Assembly: GCF_000331535.1 (NCBI RefSeq)
Contig: NZ_AMZN01000049.1
Coordinates: 29,750 to 93,749 of the forward strand
DNA length: 64,000 nucleotides
Reading direction: 5' to 3'
Source of the DNA: Fulvivirga imtechensis AK7
Lineage (GTDB): Bacteria; Bacteroidota; Bacteroidia; Cytophagales; Cyclobacteriaceae
The notes beneath the pieces were generated by a model that searched no databases, was not told the DNA's origin, and saw nothing but the letters and a program-made list of their open reading frames with translations. Of this stretch, positions 62,901 to 64,000 are shown piece after piece. A program made the position numbers and the translations under genes. Each line of letters begins with the position of its first letter. Position 1 is the stretch's first letter.

Positions 62901-64000
62901 ACAGTAATAGTAGTCTCCATAAAATCAACCACGCACGGGCCTCCCACGCCATCGGGATCATCGGTAGTCAACCGGAACACCAGAGGGCCGTATTCGTTAG
63001 TCGCAGTAATATATGTGGCTGTTACAATATCTCCTGTCAGACTGCTGGCACTAAGGGTACCTGTTCCTCCTGATAGCAGCGACCATGTACCGGTAGATGC
63101 ACCTGCCCCTATTCGCCCGCTAATTGTTATTGATGACGGCTCGCAAATGTATAACCCATCATCATCCACACTTACTACTACAGGGGCCTCATTAAAGTTT
63201 ACAGTTACCTCATCACTGCTGATACATCCATTGTTGTTCTCTGTCCATCGGAAAACATAAGAGCCATAGGTATCGACCGATACTGAAGTAGTAGCACTGT
63301 TAGCATTAGTAAATGAAGTAATACCTGGTCCGCTTACCTTACTCCAAACCCCTGTACCAGTACTCGGCACAGCATTAAAGTTGAAGTTCAACCCACATAC
63401 ACTTCCTCCCGATCCTGCATCAGCCACCGGCTGTAAGTAGAACCTTACGGTAACATTGTTGCTGGAGCTGCATACACCATTAGTTTCTGTCCACCTGAAC
63501 ACATAAGTACCGTAAGCGCTCACCGATACCTCTGTAGTTGGAGCAGTTGCGTTGGCAAAGGTTGTTGTACCCGGGCCGCTGAACTTGGTCCAGACACCAC
63601 TACTACCTGATACACTAGGCACAGCATCTAACCAGAAATTAAGATCGCACTCATCGTATGGTGCGGCATTGCCCCTATCGGCATCAGCTACGGGTTGTTC
63701 GTAGAAGTTCACTGTCACTTCATCAAAATCACTACAACCCCCGTTTACTTCAGTCCATCTGAATACATAAGTACCATAAGCAGAAACAGAAACAGAGGTA
63801 GCAGGATTATTTTCGTTGGTAAATGAAGGTGTTCCAGGCCCGCTAGCCTTTGTCCAGGTGCCTACACCAACACTTGGTGTAGCATTAAATGCAAAACTCA
63901 GATCGCACTCATTACCACCTGTGCCTGCATCGGCTACAGGTTGCTCGGTGAAGGTCACTGTAATATCATCGGTGCTGCTGCAGTTGCCGTTGGTCTCGGT
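59930..64000 (-). CDS. Giant T9SS-secreted adhesin (C-terminal part)
   Basis: The gene enters from the right edge; at least 1356 residues are inside the window, with no start. From the N-terminal side of the fragment there are tandem Ig-like units of about 80-85 residues (EQPVADAG...VSAYGTYVFRWTE.NGGC). Then come further Ig-like and PKD domains (WDFDDGTF, WDFGDGEI), a MAM/jelly-roll-like region with FDISALTRPMLAMDIWVD, and an Omp28/thioredoxin-like domain. A C-terminal type A T9SS sorting domain (ISIYPNPADG, INELPNGIYYVVI) closes the protein. It is exported by the type IX system and attached to the cell surface; adhesion or polymer binding is likely. Confidence 0.9.
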   Translation of the reverse strand, partial: TETNGNCSSTDDITVTFTEQPVADAGTGGNECDLSFAFNATPSVGVGTWTKASGPGTPSFTNENNPATSVSVSAYGTYVFRWTEVNGGCSDFDEVTVNFYEQPVADADRGNAAPYDECDLNFWLDAVPSVSGSSGVWTKFSGPGTTTFANATAPTTEVSVSAYGTYVFRWTETNGVCSSSNNVTVRFYLQPVADAGSGGSVCGLNFNFNAVPSTGTGVWSKVSGPGITSFTNANSATTSVSVDTYGSYVFRWTENNNGCISSDEVTVNFNEAPVVVSVDDDGLYICEPSSITISGRIGAGASTGTWSLLSGGTGTLSASSLTGDIVTATYITATNEYGPLVFRLTTDDPDGVGGPCVVDFMETTITVNQAATVNAGVDFAICEDEIATLNGSFGGSTTNVTWLDGAGTFGNINSAVTTYQPSPAEISAGFVVLTLRASDPDGTGASGPCPVVTDKVRITINHLPEVALTGLAAVYAENDPPVEMQGFPSGGTYTGPGVLAGTNIFDPANANSNGATNSIVYTYTNPSTGCTNSDVVDVIVNAATSINFTVDGATVDNFGRPQVCAEQGLVRLFGNPDESTGQNPTSFTSTTPGLITQSGGRYYIQTNGLASGLYRIKYTYTNSDNVTSIMFNDVKIFASPVAGISVTNSCIEDQITFTDVSTIPSTPFGTSILSWSWDFDDGTFSNQQNPDHTYEEPGIYTVKLTVITTQGCSDVTTQIVRVGEVPHVNFDKAEICNGDATEFRDLSSPGSISTIINHSWDFGDGEIISGPSDDIVPAGTHGGRTFGTFKDPFHEYENVGSYNVTLTVETNDGCTNAVTKRVFILPFNVITISPETAYEEDFENDAGGWVAQSNESAVGDSSWVWGEPNGSVINDPGNKAWWTGGNNGSYHASEDSYINGPCFDISALTRPMLAMDIWVDTQEGFDGAVLQYSIDGGISWKNVGTINEGINWYNAQGIISRPGDRAGNFNEGDQGWTGQTNGWVSARFSLDEIPFEERDLVRLRIAFASDANNPQGSNLNGFAVDNVFVGNKTRTVLIEHFTDTEIDISNQASDHFEQIQAGQIAETGVTDFELLEYHIQDSGGDPFNSDNPGDPSARSLFYGVSQAPKAVLDGNQFNGNPFEISEIDIERRSLMDPLFEVRIDTLLTATETLSADVTVTALAALSEDVTIHLALVEGAIAYDGRTYHNVLKKLIFGGEGERLSIDWSPGTVKTVRGEWNIDINIYNPDQLRLIAFVQNKTSREIYGATYTRAPVKNEGAVTGVKEDVFAQAKNISIYPNPADGVLHFSINQDPLKQYYWKIVDQRGVAMLSGDIEFNNGTFSTNINELPNGIYYVVIGAGDKPLIYRKLAVMNRQ
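60240..60900 (-). other. Degenerate Omp28/thioredoxin-like domain of the adhesin
   Basis: The segment starting VLIEHFTDTEIDISNQ and containing SQAPKAVLDGNQFNG, YHNVLKKLIFGGEGE and LRLIAFVQNKTSREIYGA has the order and lengths of the Omp28-related thioredoxin-fold domain. The CxxC site, which in Omp28 relatives reads FTGxxCxxC, is replaced by DTEID, so no redox activity is expected. The assignment rests on recalled family sequences. Confidence 0.5.

Overview
The window looks like a chromosomal segment of a Bacteroidota bacterium, most likely a marine-type Cytophagales relative. The evidence is a type IX secretion sorting domain, SPOR/ExbB/ExbD/TonB and alginate-export-type outer-membrane proteins, DUF2911 and LytS/LytTR pairs, a conserved glycogen triad, and promoters of the TTG-N19-TAnnTTTG type with few Shine-Dalgarno sequences. 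I saw no rRNA, tRNA, CRISPR array, prophage or intact transposase.

Layout. 1-8.1 kb: end of a porin-like gene, an epoxide-hydrolase-like enzyme with a WYL regulator, the cbb3 oxidase copper-loading pair ccoI-ccoS, and a frameshifted PAS histidine kinase. This part carries several copies of a nested-hairpin repeat and a 5' fragment of a group II intron. 8.1-14.3 kb: TPR histidine kinase, pgi, an ArsN2-like acetyltransferase, nhaA. 14.5-19.2 kb: glycogen operon (debranching enzyme, glycosyltransferase, GH57 enzyme). 19.3-29.1 kb: small operons and single genes, including a 47-residue membrane protein too short for routine calling, a serine hydrolase with a lipoprotein, ywbE, a decayed PIN toxin, a YheT hydrolase, an OmpA/PD40 protein, a universal stress protein, a 3-methyladenine glycosylase and a DUF2911 protein. 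29.3-33.3 kb: a 1322-residue secreted SGNH/fibronectin protein. 33.9-41.6 kb: an ABC ATPase with a permease-M1 aminopeptidase fusion, divergent from a LytS/LytTR pair and a GNAT gene. 41.7-51.7 kb: a long minus-strand run of TPR protein, beta-barrel, SPOR protein, ExbB, ExbD, TonB, folC and trmB. 51.9-59.3 kb: holA, a lipoprotein, rhomboid, a TerB-like protein, then an NtrC-type regulator, a hybrid kinase with HPt and a degenerate receiver protein. 59.9-64 kb: the C-terminal part of a giant T9SS-secreted protein running off the window.

The genes form several working units: glycogen storage and remodelling (GH133, GT4, GH57, plus Pgi in central metabolism), cbb3 oxidase maturation, a TonB/Tol-like envelope energisation cluster, and a possible phosphorelay (hybrid kinase, HPt, NtrC receiver).

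The least explained signal is in the non-coding DNA. There are dispersed arrays of 7-bp units whose sequence drifts from unit to unit, two inverted-repeat elements of 131 and 132 bp just after stop codons, a 107-bp repeat present twice without gaps, and the nested-hairpin repeat family at 0.6-7.5 kb.
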